Part shown: piece by piece, positions 50,600 to 59,500 of the stretch | Numbering within the stretch: the stretch's first letter is position 1 | Layout: the number at the start of each line of letters is the position of its first letter | Program-made: the position numbers and the translations under genes | Assembly (NCBI RefSeq): GCF_003479805.1 | Contig: NZ_QUHV01000010.1 | Location: forward strand, 17,245 to 81,244 | Direction of reading: 5' to 3' | DNA from: Collinsella sp. AF08-23 | GTDB taxonomy: Bacteria > Actinomycetota > Coriobacteriia > Coriobacteriales > Coriobacteriaceae | DNA: 64,000 bases | Notes under the pieces: model-generated | The model's input: only the letters and a program-made list of their open reading frames with translations | Told to the model about the DNA's origin: nothing | Databases searched by the model: none

Positions 50600-51430
50600 G
50601 GAGCCACCGCGCTTCAAGTCCGACCCGTCGCGCGACCGGGTTCGTGCGTGTTCGGCCTCGTGGGACATCTTGGCGCTTATGCGCCGCCCGGCGCGTTGGA
50701 TGGGCCGAACCACAGGGCGGGCAACTTTCTTGACAGGTTCGGGCATCTTGTGCGGATCGAATTCCGTGGGGCTCATGATGTTGAACCGGATGGACCACCA
50801 ACGGATGAACATCGTGAGCGCGACGCTGATGAACGCAGCAGCGATGTTCCACATTCCCAGGCTTTCGATGAGCACCATATAGGTGATGGCGCCGGCGATT
50901 GCCGCCATAGCGTACAGGTTGCTGCGCCGGAAGATATAGGGTACGCGCGCAAGGCATATATCGCGCAGCATGCCGCCGCCCACGGCGGTGATGAAGCCCA
51001 TCATCACGCAGGTGATGGGCGGGTAGCCGTATGCCATTGTTTTGTCGGCACCCATGACGGCGAACAGGCCGACGGCGAAGATGTCGAGAACGGAGATAAG
51101 CCGGTCGGGCTTTTCGACCATCCAGGGAAAGGCGAAGACGGCCGCCGCGGTGCCGATGGATACCGGCAGGGCGAGGGGTTGCTGCAGGATGTAGACGTTG
51201 TGCTCCTGAAGAATGACATCGCGGGTCAAGCCACCGCCCAGCGACACAAGCACGGCGAGGCCGATGGCGCCGATGAGGTCGAGCTTGTTTTCGCGCGCGG
51301 CGAGCACACCAGACGCCGCCGCCACGATGACGGCGACCATTTCGAACGCAATGGGGATCGGGACCATCTCTTCGCCCAAGGCCATCGCGTTGGCAGCGTG
51401 TGCAGTAACTGCCAAGACGGCTGGACTCAT
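50576..51430 (-). CDS. TRIC-family (UPF0126) cation channel protein
   Basis: 284 residues with seven membrane spans arranged as two repeats, each with a Gly-rich signature: SLGGGLTRDVILQ and AVGGGMLRDICLA. These are the hallmark of trimeric intracellular cation channels and bacterial YadS/UPF0126. The C-terminal ~70 residues are basic and extend beyond the membrane domain (PVKKVARPVVRPIQRAGRR). The ATG at 51430 has AAGGGAGACC upstream. The last residues (ARNRRSQ) come from a 23 bp tandem duplication and may be recent. Confidence 0.85.
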   Translation of the reverse strand: MSPAVLAVTAHAANAMALGEEMVPIPIAFEMVAVIVAAASGVLAARENKLDLIGAIGLAVLVSLGGGLTRDVILQEHNVYILQQPLALPVSIGTAAAVFAFPWMVEKPDRLISVLDIFAVGLFAVMGADKTMAYGYPPITCVMMGFITAVGGGMLRDICLARVPYIFRRSNLYAMAAIAGAITYMVLIESLGMWNIAAAFISVALTMFIRWWSIRFNIMSPTEFDPHKMPEPVKKVARPVVRPIQRAGRRISAKMSHEAEHARTRSRDGSDLKRGGSARNRRSQ

Positions 51431-51607
51431 GGCTGGTCTCCCTTCACGATGCGCCTGCGATGCGAGCCTGCAGTGCACTTGCCCTGCGCGCCGACGCCCG
51501 CGCCTTCGATGCGCAGCGGTGCCTGCGCCTATCAATCTTAGCCGAGGTATGGCGCGGGGCGAAGTACGCATCGATATTTGGTCTGCGCGGCCGGGGTCCG
51601 TTTTGGA

Positions 51608-51664
51608 TGTGAGGAATCGTGGGTTTGAAACAGAATGGGAGTTTCAAACCCACGATTCCTCACA
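51608..51664. repeat. perfect 24 bp palindrome
   Basis: Arms 51608-51631 and 51641-51664 match perfectly over 24 bp with a 9 nt loop. Each arm includes TGTGAGGAATC and GGGTTTGAAA. It lies ~180 bp upstream of the TRIC start codon. Confidence 0.8.
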
Positions 51665-51680
51665 TAAAGGGGCATGGTAA

Positions 51681-51737
51681 TGTGATTTATCATGGGTTTG
51701 AAATGATGCGTTCATTTCAAACCCGTCTTTTCTCACA
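51681..51737. repeat. related palindrome, second copy
   Basis: Arms GGGTTTGAAATGA (51694-51706) and its complement (51712-51724) with a 5 nt loop; outer TGTGA (51681-51685) and TCACA (51733-51737) also pair. The core GGGTTTGAAA and the TGTGA ends match the neighbour at 51608-51664. It ends in CTTTTCTC and could terminate plus-strand transcripts. Confidence 0.7.
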
Positions 51738-52147
51738 AAGTGCGGAGCTCGGGCTGCCCAGGGGCCAGATGGGACTCGAGCTGCCCAAGGACCCGAGCTG
51801 CCGAGAGAGGCCAAGGCGCCAGATGGGGCACGCGATGGGTGCTTGGGCCCGGGCGGTGACGGGAGCCTGCTGGCGTTGACGGGTGCCCGCAGCCCTGACG
51901 GCACTTGCGGAGGGGCGATGGGCACCTAACGGGGGGGCGATGGGCGACAGGGCTCTATCGACCCGCTGGGTCTCTGCGGATTCCCGCCATGGTCACCGTC
52001 TTCCCGCGCCTATCGAAACGTGTTGCGCTGAGTGTGCTAAGTGTTTCGCTGAAGTTGGAAATCAAGAGGCCCGCCGGGTTTGGCAATCTTTCTCACAATT
52101 TCACTTGCGCGCGTGGGAAAGTACGGTACAATAGCCCCTGCATTCAC

Positions 52148-52238
52148 GGAGAGTTGTCCGAGTGGCCGAAGGAGCACGATTGGAAATCGTGTAGGCGCCA
52201 AAAGCGTCTCCAGGGTTCAAATCCCTGACTCTCCGCCA
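52148..52238 (+). tRNA. tRNA-Ser (GGA)
   Basis: Acceptor stem GGAGAGT pairs with ACTCTCC, discriminator G, and encoded CCA (52236-52238). Anticodon stem ACGAT/ATCGT closes the loop TTGGAAA, giving anticodon GGA. A long variable arm and the T-arm GGGTTCAAATCCC are present, as for serine tRNAs. Confidence 0.95.
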
Positions 52239-52291
52239 GAACTTTCAGCGGCACGCATCCATATGGGTGACGTGCCGTTTTCACTTCTTAC

Positions 52292-52382
52292 GGAGGAGTG
52301 GCAGAGTGGTTGAATGCGGCGGTCTCGAAAACCGTTTACGGGTACTCCCCGTACGAGGGTTCGAATCCCTCCTCCTCCGCCA
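52292..52382 (+). tRNA. tRNA-Ser (CGA)
   Basis: Acceptor stem GGAGGAG pairs with CTCCTCC, then G and encoded CCA (52380-52382). The anticodon loop CTCGAAA gives anticodon CGA. The variable arm is long and the T-arm is GGGTTCGAATCCC. It lies 53 bp after the first tRNA-Ser and its last ~20 bases are repeated 180 bp downstream. Confidence 0.95.
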
Positions 52383-52396
52383 TTTTCGAAACAGAG

Positions 52397-52420
52397 GCGA
52401 GCCCGCGCGGCTCGCTTTTT
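52397..52420 (+). terminator. tRNA-Ser terminator
   Basis: GCGAGCC and GGCTCGC pair around a short CGCGC loop and are followed by TTTTT. It is directly after the tRNA-Ser(CGA) gene. Confidence 0.9.
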
Positions 52421-52576
52421 CGTATCCCCTGCGTGGATTCGAACCCGTGAGGGGGCGGAGCTGAGGAAACGCGGCAGCGTTTTCCAGCGTAGCCCGCAAG
52501 CGCCGTAGGCGCGCAGCGAGGGGAGGGCGCGGAGCGCCCGGCGAATCCCTCCTCCTCCGCCATTTTCGAAACAGAG

Positions 52577-52600
52577 GCGAGCCCGCGCGGCTCGCTTTTT
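52577..52600 (+). terminator. second copy of the tRNA-Ser terminator
   Basis: Identical hairpin and T-run, part of the 180 bp offset repeat. It lies downstream of the duplicated tRNA 3' end. Confidence 0.85.
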
Positions 52601-52756
52601 CGTTTACCTTGCATGGATTCGAACCCGCGAGGATCCTTACGGTTGACTTGCGCTCGTCTTAAGCCCTGCTTAATCCCGTGCACGCGCGTGTACAGGGGGC
52701 GTTCATCGGGATACACTGCATCTTGAAAAAGATGTCCAACATGGAGATGAGGCAGG

Positions 52757-54016
52757 ATGAACGCACGAAACCTGGGATTTGTATCCTCATGGCATATGCT
52801 CACGCGCGATAAGGGCTGGCTTAAGCCGGTCCTGGTGCTGACGCTGGTGGGCTGGATTCCCATTTTGGGGCAGATTGCCCTGCTCGGCTATGGAATGGAA
52901 TGGGCACGTCTCACCGCTTGGGGTGTAGACTCGGCACCCAAGCAGCGCGGGGTCGATTACGGCAAGGTGCTCTCCACCGGCGGCCGTGCGTTTTTGGTCA
53001 CGATTTCGATGGGAATCGTGGTGGCACTGATTTTGCAGGTCGTGTTCCCCGGATCTTTGTATCTGCTCGTCTCCGGCCTGACGGGCGGCAACGCGGTGAG
53101 CACGATGCTCGCCGTAACGTCCGGTGCGACGTTCTCGTTGTTCACCATCTTCGCGAGTGGTCTTATGGGTTCGTTTTTGCAGGCGGCGTCGCTTCGTTCC
53201 ACGTTGTACGACAGCTTTTCCGCGGGTTGGCGTCTCGACCGCCTCTTCCAGATGATCGGCCGCGATTTCGGCGGATTTCTACATACGTTTGGCGTCGTGT
53301 TCATAGGTGGGCTTATCTCGGGCGCCTATGCGTTCATCGTCACGCTTGTTTGCGGTCTGGTTGCCGTGGGCAGCCTCATGAGCGCCACCGCATTCATGGG
53401 CATCTCGGGGTCCTATATGAGCGGTTGGCATTTCATTCTCGAACGGCTGCTGCAGATCGGCGCTGGTCCGCTGCTGCTGTTCTTGCTGTGCGTCATCGCC
53501 CTCACGTTTATTGGCGGAGTGATCAGCACCGCAATGAGCCTGGTTTCGATGAACGCGATGGGACAGTGGTTCTGCCGCTTTGACGTGGACCGCTGGGGTG
53601 TTTCGGGCGATCCGTTGCCTGCTGACGTGCCGCATCGGGATGGCTACGCGTCTGGCGTGCAGTCCGCTCCCGTTCCCCCCGTCACCCCTGCAGGCGCGAC
53701 GAATACCGATTTCGTTACCGAGCCGTCCACGTCCGTTCCCGCCGAGCCGTCTGCCCATGCGGCGCAGGAGCCCGCCGCATCGCCTGTAGAGCCGTCGACC
53801 CCGCAGGCTGACCCGGTTACGCCCTTGTCGGAGGATGCCGATATTCCCGTCGATCCGGTTGTTCCCTTGGACGCGGAGGAGGGCTCTTGCCCGTCCAGCG
53901 ATGCGGCAAGTTGCACCGACTCCTCGGGCGAGTCCGAGCAGGGGAGCGCGGAGGATTCTAAGGAGCCTATCCTTTTGGGCCCCATTACCTCGGATGATGA
54001 GGCCGAGGACAAATAA
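52757..54016 (+). CDS. DUF4013-type multi-span membrane protein
   Basis: 419 residues. The N-terminal ~1-285 has about six membrane spans and fits the DUF4013 family of unknown function (MLTRDKGWLKPVLVLTLVGWIPI, GYGMEWARLTAWG, FSAGWRLDRLFQMIGRDFGGFL). The C-terminal ~290-419 is Pro/Ala/Ser/Glu-rich and probably disordered. Start ATG at 52757, with GAGGCAGG close upstream. It is monocistronic, between the tRNA repeat and the rpsF operon. Confidence 0.8.
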   Translation: MNARNLGFVSSWHMLTRDKGWLKPVLVLTLVGWIPILGQIALLGYGMEWARLTAWGVDSAPKQRGVDYGKVLSTGGRAFLVTISMGIVVALILQVVFPGSLYLLVSGLTGGNAVSTMLAVTSGATFSLFTIFASGLMGSFLQAASLRSTLYDSFSAGWRLDRLFQMIGRDFGGFLHTFGVVFIGGLISGAYAFIVTLVCGLVAVGSLMSATAFMGISGSYMSGWHFILERLLQIGAGPLLLFLLCVIALTFIGGVISTAMSLVSMNAMGQWFCRFDVDRWGVSGDPLPADVPHRDGYASGVQSAPVPPVTPAGATNTDFVTEPSTSVPAEPSAHAAQEPAASPVEPSTPQADPVTPLSEDADIPVDPVVPLDAEEGSCPSSDAASCTDSSGESEQGSAEDSKEPILLGPITSDDEAEDK

Positions 54017-54066
54017 GGTCCGGAAAAGACCCGGTACCTTGTGTGCATCGTGTGAAGACGACGTGA

Positions 54067-54110
54067 GCCCCCGTGCGTGGTAGTTCTGAGGAGAACCCAC
54101 GTACGGGGGC
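54067..54110 (+). terminator. hairpin after the DUF4013 gene
   Basis: GCCCCCGTGCGTGG pairs with its complement over 14 bp with one wobble and a 16 nt loop. No T-run follows, so if it terminates transcription it may need another factor. Confidence 0.5.
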
Positions 54111-54318
54111 CATTGCATGGCGGGGTCGACGTGCCGATGACCTGCGAGGGCGTGGGTCGTGTCGGATGATGCGGAAAGGGCGGTCAGGGCTTGCGCTGCA
54201 AAACGCAGAATTGTGTCGGGATGGCGTGGCATGCTGGTGCCATGGCGGATCACACACGCGAGCGCCGGGGCAGAGGCTCTTGCATTTGTGGAGGTCATGG
54301 GGTGGATGATGGGGCACC

Positions 54319-54346
54319 TTGCAAGATGTGCAGACTCGGCTATAGT
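54319..54346 (+). promoter_or_regulatory. rpsF operon promoter
   Basis: TTGCAA (54319-54324) and TATAGT (54341-54346) are 16 bp apart, each close to the sigma-70 consensus, about 70 bp before the rpsF start. Confidence 0.7.
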
Positions 54347-54362
54347 TAGCACGTCTTTTCCT

Positions 54363-54391
54363 GCTTCGGGCGCACCTTCACGACCCGAAGC
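54363..54391 (+). promoter_or_regulatory. rpsF leader hairpin, possible S6:S18 binding motif
   Basis: GCTTCGGG (54363-54370) and CCCGAAGC (54384-54391) form an 8 bp stem with a 13 nt loop, followed by CG. Many rpsF operons carry a leader hairpin with a conserved CCG that binds the S6:S18 complex and regulates the operon; position and stem fit, but the loop consensus was not verified. Confidence 0.4.
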
Positions 54392-54415
54392 CGTTTGTCC
54401 AGAGGAGGTGACCAC

Positions 54416-54709
54416 ATGAAGGCTTATGAACTGCTGTTCTTCGTTAACCCCAACCTCGATCCCGAGACTCGTCTCGCCGTGATGAAGCGCATCGACACCA
54501 CGATCGCCGAGGGCAATGGTAAGGTTGACAACGTCGACGAGTGGGGCAAGCGCAAGCTCGCTTACGAGATCGACAAGCTCACCGAAGGTGACTACACCCT
54601 CATCAACTTCCATGCAGACCCGGCTTCCATCGCGGAGCTCGATCGCGTGCTTCGTATTACCGACGCCGTGATCCGCCACATGATCGTCCGTCGCGACGAC
54701 CAGGAGTAG
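54416..54709 (+). CDS. rpsF: 30S ribosomal protein S6
   Basis: 97 residues, standard length. It shows KAYELLFFVNPNLDPE, WGKRKLAYEIDKLTEGDY and a C-terminal IVRRDDQE. AGAGGAGG precedes the ATG at 54416; the frame extension to 54395 is not used. It heads rpsF-ssb-rpsR-rplI. S6 binds S18 in the small subunit platform. Confidence 0.95.
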   Translation: MKAYELLFFVNPNLDPETRLAVMKRIDTTIAEGNGKVDNVDEWGKRKLAYEIDKLTEGDYTLINFHADPASIAELDRVLRITDAVIRHMIVRRDDQE

Positions 54710-54764
54710 GTCATTTGTATGGATGCGGCACCCATATGCGCCGCATGAGAGGTAGTGAACACGT

Positions 54765-55244
54765 ATGAGCATCAACCGAGTCAACATTTCCGGTAATCTT
54801 ACCCGCGATCCCGAGTTGCGCGTTACTTCTGGCGGCACGCAGGTCCTGAGCTTCGGCGTGGCCGTCAACGACCGTCGCCGGAATCCTCAGACGGGCGAGT
54901 GGGAGGACTACCCGAACTTCGTGGACTGCACGATGTTCGGCACCCGCGCGGAGGCCGTGAAGCGCTATCTCTCGAAGGGGTCGAAGGTCGCGATCGAGGG
55001 CAAGCTCCGTTACAGCTCTTGGGAGCGTGACGGTCAGCGCCGCAGCAAGCTCGAGGTCATCGTCGATGAGATCGAGTTCATGTCCCGCGGTCAGCAGGGC
55101 GATGCGGGTGGTTATGCGCCTGCCCCGTCCTACGGTCAGCAGGGCGGCTACGCTCCTGCGTCCGCTCCGCAGCAGGCTCCGGCGCCCATGGCGGCTCCGG
55201 TTCCCCCTGCGGTCGACGTCTACGATGAGGACATCCCGTTCTAG
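54765..55244 (+). CDS. ssb: single-stranded DNA-binding protein
   Basis: 159 residues. OB fold in ~1-110 (INRVNISGNLTRDPELR, FVDCTMFGTRAEAV, YSSWERDGQRRSKLEV), then a Gly/Pro/Gln-rich linker and the acidic C-terminal tip DEDIPF, which recruits partner proteins. A GAGAGGT-like site precedes the ATG. Placed between rpsF and rpsR, the usual order. Confidence 0.97.
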   Translation: MSINRVNISGNLTRDPELRVTSGGTQVLSFGVAVNDRRRNPQTGEWEDYPNFVDCTMFGTRAEAVKRYLSKGSKVAIEGKLRYSSWERDGQRRSKLEVIVDEIEFMSRGQQGDAGGYAPAPSYGQQGGYAPASAPQQAPAPMAAPVPPAVDVYDEDIPF

Positions 55245-55306
55245 GGGTGATTTGTAGTTGACGGCACGGCATAAGCCGAGCCGTCGTTCACGAAAGGTAT
55301 TGAGAC

Positions 55307-55573
55307 ATGGCTAATGATTATTCTGCCCGTCAGCCGCGTCGCAAGTACTGCCAGTTCTGTAAGGAGGGCACTGAGTATATCGACTACAAGGATACTCAGC
55401 TCCTCCGCAAGTACATGACCGACCGCGGCAAGATCAAGCCGCGCCGCGTCACTGGCGCCTGCACGCAGCATCAGCACGACATCGCGAACGCCATCAAGCG
55501 CGCCCGCGAGATGGCTCTCCTGCCGTACGCCGTGCCCGTGGTGTCCACCCGCGGTCCTCGCGAGAAGAAGTAG
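55307..55573 (+). CDS. rpsR: 30S ribosomal protein S18
   Basis: 88 residues. It has KYCQFCKEG near the N-terminus, the two-Cys form found in zinc-binding S18 variants, then [20 protein letters not shown] and [14 protein letters not shown] precedes the ATG. It is 11 bp upstream of rplI, consistent with one operon. Confidence 0.96.
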   Translation: MANDYSARQPRRKYCQFCKEGTEYIDYKDTQLLRKYMTDRGKIKPRRVTGACTQHQHDIANAIKRAREMALLPYAVPVVSTRGPREKK

Positions 55574-55584
55574 GGAGGGTACCC

Positions 55585-56109
55585 ATGAAAGTTGTTCTGC
55601 TTGACGAGATCAAGGGCAAGGGCGGCGAGGGCGACATCATCGACGTCGCTCAGGGTTACGCCGAGAACTACCTGATTCCGCAGAAGCTCGCCGTTGCTGC
55701 TACCAAGGGTAACCTCAAGCAGCTCGAGGAGCGCCGCAAGAATATCGAGAAGCGCGAAGCCGTCCGTCTTGCCGATGCTGAGGCTCTCAAGGCCAAGCTC
55801 GAGGGCCAGAAGGTCCTCGTCGATGCCAAGGTCGGCGAGGAGGGCATCCTCTTCGGTTCCGTCACCGCCGCCATGATCGCCGACGCGATCAAGGCCCAGC
55901 TGGACGTCGAGGTCGACCGCAAGCGCATCGAGCTCGGTAAGCCGATTAAGGTTGCCGGCGCTCACGAGGTGTCCATCTCCATTTACCGCGAGATCCGCAC
56001 CTCCATCATCGTCCTCGTGGGCGTTGAGGAGGCCGAGGCTGACGAGGCCGAGGCTGAGGTTGTTGCCGAGGAGACTGCCGAGGTTGAGACCGAGGCTGCC
56101 GCCGAGTAG
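55585..56109 (+). CDS. rplI: 50S ribosomal protein L9
   Basis: 174 residues. N-terminal domain MKVVLLDEIKGKGGEGDII, VAQGYAENYLIPQ, then a long helix and the C-terminal domain (FGSVTAAMIADAIKAQ). An acidic tail of ~30 residues (EADEAEAEVVAEETAEVET) exceeds the usual length. GGGAGGGTACC precedes the ATG. Last gene of the operon and followed by a terminator; dnaB, often next, is displaced by the glycosidase. Confidence 0.96.
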   Translation: MKVVLLDEIKGKGGEGDIIDVAQGYAENYLIPQKLAVAATKGNLKQLEERRKNIEKREAVRLADAEALKAKLEGQKVLVDAKVGEEGILFGSVTAAMIADAIKAQLDVEVDRKRIELGKPIKVAGAHEVSISIYREIRTSIIVLVGVEEAEADEAEAEVVAEETAEVETEAAAE

Positions 56110-56141
56110 CACGTGCCGCACGCATAGCATATAGCGACTCG

Positions 56142-56177
56142 AATGGGGTCCCGTGCCAAGCGCGGGACCCCATTTTG
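56142..56177 (+). terminator. rplI terminator
   Basis: A 12 bp perfect stem (AATGGGGTCCCG with its complement) and a 9 nt loop, followed by TTTTG. It lies ~30 bp past the rplI stop. Confidence 0.9.
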
Positions 56178-56591
56178 CTGTTGGGCCGATGCGGGCGCGC
56201 CAAATGAGGACGTGATCCACTGGCGCCCCGATGGCGCTCGAGGGGTCACTGCCGGACTCAAGGCACGCGTGCCATCGGGGCGCGTGCCGGTGTGTGCGGC
56301 TTGGGCCTGCGCGGGAATCAGTCAACAGCGGTGTTCAGCGTGTTTTCAGTCTGCGCTCATGACGGAAAGATTGGTAGGTACCACAAATACCAGTCTGAAT
56401 AAGACCTGATAAAAATGTGGAAGGTATCTTCTGGTTGTAACCAGTACTGACCGTTTGCCGATGATAATCGGCCGTTGGCGGTGCCCCCCCCCCCTCGTAT
56501 CTAAACCACTTACCCGCTTGGGATATGGTCAATCTGTTTAATTGGGGGCGGACTGTGCAGATGGTCCGCAAGTGAGGAAAGGGGGGTGCGG
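56178..56591. other. intergenic region before the surface glycosidase
   Basis: 414 bp without a gene. From 56431 it holds palindromes, a C11 tract and possible promoter parts. The first part (56178-56330) shows GCGCC/GGCGC repeats with no motif I recognise. Confidence 0.6.
56431..56503 (+). promoter_or_regulatory. palindromes and C11 tract in the promoter region
   Basis: CTGGTTGTAACCAG (56431-56444) has perfect 6 bp half-sites and could be a LacI-type operator. GCCGAT/ATCGGC (56458-56473) follows. TTGGCG (56475-56480) and TATCTA (56498-56503) are 17 bp apart, and the spacer contains eleven consecutive C (56484-56494). The -10 match is weak. Slippage in the tract would change the spacing. Confidence 0.5.
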
Positions 56592-59500
56592 ATGAGGAAG
56601 AGCAGATTTGCGACAGTTGCCGCTTTTGCAGTAGCTGGCGTGCTCAGTTTTTCTGCTCCGGCGCAGGCAATGGCGGCGGGTTACGGTAGCGTAATCGCCA
56701 ATAAAACCGGTGATACCGTCACAATGGGAAACGATGCGATATCGCGTACGTGGTCCATCAAGGACGGTGTCCTCAAGACCACCGAAATAAACAACAAGCT
56801 TGGAAAATCGAAATTCACGCCTCAGGAGGGCTCCGAGGAGTTCTATATCGAGCAGCTCGTTGAGAGTTCTCGCGTGGAGCCAAGTGAGGCGCTGACGAGT
56901 GTCAAACCCGCTGGGAAGGCGCCCGCGACGGCGACCGTCGAGGTTTCGTCGACTATGGACGAGGCGGGGAACGCCGCCGCAAACGCGATTGACGGCGATC
57001 CTGCCACCTACTGGTGCTCCGAAGACACCAAGGGCGGGCAGTCGATAATCATCAACTTTGACGGTGCGAAGACTGTCGCGTCCTTTGAATACACGCCGCG
57101 CGTAAGCGGAACCAACTGGGACTGCACCGGTCGTATCAAGAAGTACGTCCTTGAGTATAAGCAGGGCGACGCTTGGACTGAGGCTGCGCGGGGCGAGTTC
57201 AACGCTACTGGCAAGACTGCGGTTCAGCTGAACAAGGCCGTTACCACCACGGCGCTTCGCCTCACGGCGACTGAGTCCCATCACTGGGATGCTAACAAAA
57301 TCAACACCGCGATCAACGTCGCTGAGTTCGACGCCAAGGACGCCGCTGGCAAGAGTGTGGTCACCGCCAGTGCCACCACCTCGTGGTCTGCCGAGGCGAG
57401 CTCGGTGCAGAACGGTGACGGCGGCGGTGTCGCCGCGCTGTTCGACGGCAACGTTGGCACCTACTTCCACTCTCGCTACAACAACGATGGCACGGGCACT
57501 ACGAACCAGATGCCCGTGGACATCACCATCGATCGCGGCGAGGGTGCCAAGTCCGCCTTCCAGACCGTCGGTTACGCCGGTCGTCCGGGCAGCGCCACCT
57601 CGAACGGCAATGTGCAGAAGTTCGAGCTGTACGTTGCGGACAGCAAGAGCGACCTTTATAAGGAGACCAGCAAGAAGGGCTCCTTTACGGTCGACTACGC
57701 CGGTGCCTACGATGGCAACACGTCCAAGATGATCTACTTTGGTCTCGATGAGGCACAGAGCGGTCGCTATGTGGGCTTCCGCGTGACGCAGGGCGCGAAC
57801 GGCAACTTTGTCTCCGGATCTGAGCTCGACTTGTTCGCCGAGAAGTTCACCTCCGTTCCCAAGGGCGAGGGTTCGGGCTTTGCCGCCAGCAAGCTCAAAC
57901 TCAAGGACGTGGCGATTTCCGATACCACGGACAAGCCCGGCAAGATGATCGCCTTCACCTTTGACGCCGCCCAGTTCGGCTCCGCCGACGGCACCGTGGT
58001 GGAGAAGGTCGTCATGTACGACGGCGACCACTTCATGCGCAAGTTCCTCGAGGTCAAGCTTGAGGACGAAACGGCTCGCATCAACTTCATCGACGGCGAG
58101 CACATCGTCACGTCGAGCGATGACACCATGTGGACGGTCCCCAAGGAGTCCGGCGTCGTGCAGATGGACGCTGCCAAGGCGACGCTCGGCCAGCCCATCT
58201 ACGTGAACGGCCTGTTCATGGGCTCGGAGTTCCCCGAGACCGACACGCAGATTGCCGACAGCCTGGGCCGCACCCGCTATTGGACGGGCAAGAACTTCGC
58301 CGATTTCAAGCGCGACAACCAGCTCACCACGGACGGAAAGTACGTCTCGTGGCAGACGGTCTGCGGTGCCACCCACTCGAACGGCTCCGACATGAACGTT
58401 GTCCAGTCCGACTTCTACGCCTACATCACGAGCATCTCCAAGCCGAGTGAGTTCCGCATCCAGTACAACTCCTGGTTCGACAACATGATGTTCATCGACG
58501 ACGAGAACATCATCGAGTCGTTCAAGGCCGTGGATAAGCAGCTCTCCGAGACCGGCGTGCGCCCGCTCGAGTCCTACGTGGTCGACGATGGCTGGAACCA
58601 GTACCGCAAGAACGAGACGCAGTACACCACGGGCGACGATCTGCGCAGGAACGGCTCGGTTGACGGCAAGTACGGCGTCAACAACACCGGTTTCTGGCAG
58701 TTCAATAACAAGTTCCCCGACGGTCTGACCCCGTCTTCGAACTTGGTGCGCAAGCTCGGCTCCAACTTTGGTGTTTGGATCGGCCCGCGCGGCGGCTACA
58801 ACTACTACGGCAACCTTGCCTCGATCATCCAGGATGCGGGTAAGGGCTCCTCTGCCGGCGGCTCCATCGACGTGGCCGACCAGCGCTACGTGACCAACTT
58901 CACCGACATGGCCGTTACGTGGATGGAAGATTACGGCGTCAACTACTGGAAGTGGGACGGCTTTGCCGACAGCGCCCAGTACGGCGCCTTTGCCTCGGGC
59001 GAGAGCGCCGTGGGCTATGACGAGGCTCACCAGCATATGTACGGTGGTCCCAACGGGTACTTCCACGCCACCGACCTGTGGGAGAAGTGGATCGTCCTGT
59101 TCGACAAGGTGTGGGAGACCGCCAGCACCGAGCAGATCGAGGATCTGTGGATCTCGCTCACCTGCTACGTCAACCCCAGCCCGTGGTTCCTGCAGTGGTC
59201 CAACTCCGTGTGGATCCAGTGCGTGGGCGACCGCGGCGAGGTCCACGGCGGCGCGGGCAACGACAAGATGAACACCATGCTCACGTACCGTGACGCCTGC
59301 TACTACGAGTTCATCAACTCCAACCAGTTCCAGTTCCCGCTCGCAAACCTCTACAACCACGATCCGATCTACGGCAAAGAGGGCACCGGCATCACCGCCG
59401 ACTCCATGGACGGCGAGCAGTTCCGTAATTACCTGTTCATGCAGGGCACGCGCGGCACCGCCTTCTGGGAGCTCTACTACTCCGACTCGCTCTTCAACGA

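Larger units (their letters stand above)
51431..52147. other. intergenic region with palindromes and purine-rich sequence
   Basis: About 700 bp with no supported gene. Two related palindromes (51608-51664, 51681-51737) are followed by a G-rich, low-complexity stretch (51740-51960) with repeated ATGGGC/GGGGCGATGGG-like units, and then the leader of tRNA-Ser. A GTACAAT sequence near 52123-52131 is a likely -10 for the tRNAs. Confidence 0.5.
52362..52627. repeat. direct repeat of the tRNA-Ser 3' end and terminator
   Basis: The stretch from the tRNA T-arm through the CCA, a hairpin terminator and GGATTCGAACCCG (52362-52447) recurs with high identity at 52542-52627, offset by exactly 180 bp. The 62 bases from the T-arm to the end of the T-run are identical. 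The spacer is GC-rich and codes for nothing recognised. A tRNA 3'-end duplication is the usual trace of an integrative element. Confidence 0.85.
54017..54415. other. intergenic region before the rpsF operon
   Basis: 399 bp without a gene. It has a hairpin (54067-54110), a strong promoter (54319-54346) and a leader hairpin (54363-54391), each annotated separately. Confidence 0.6.
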
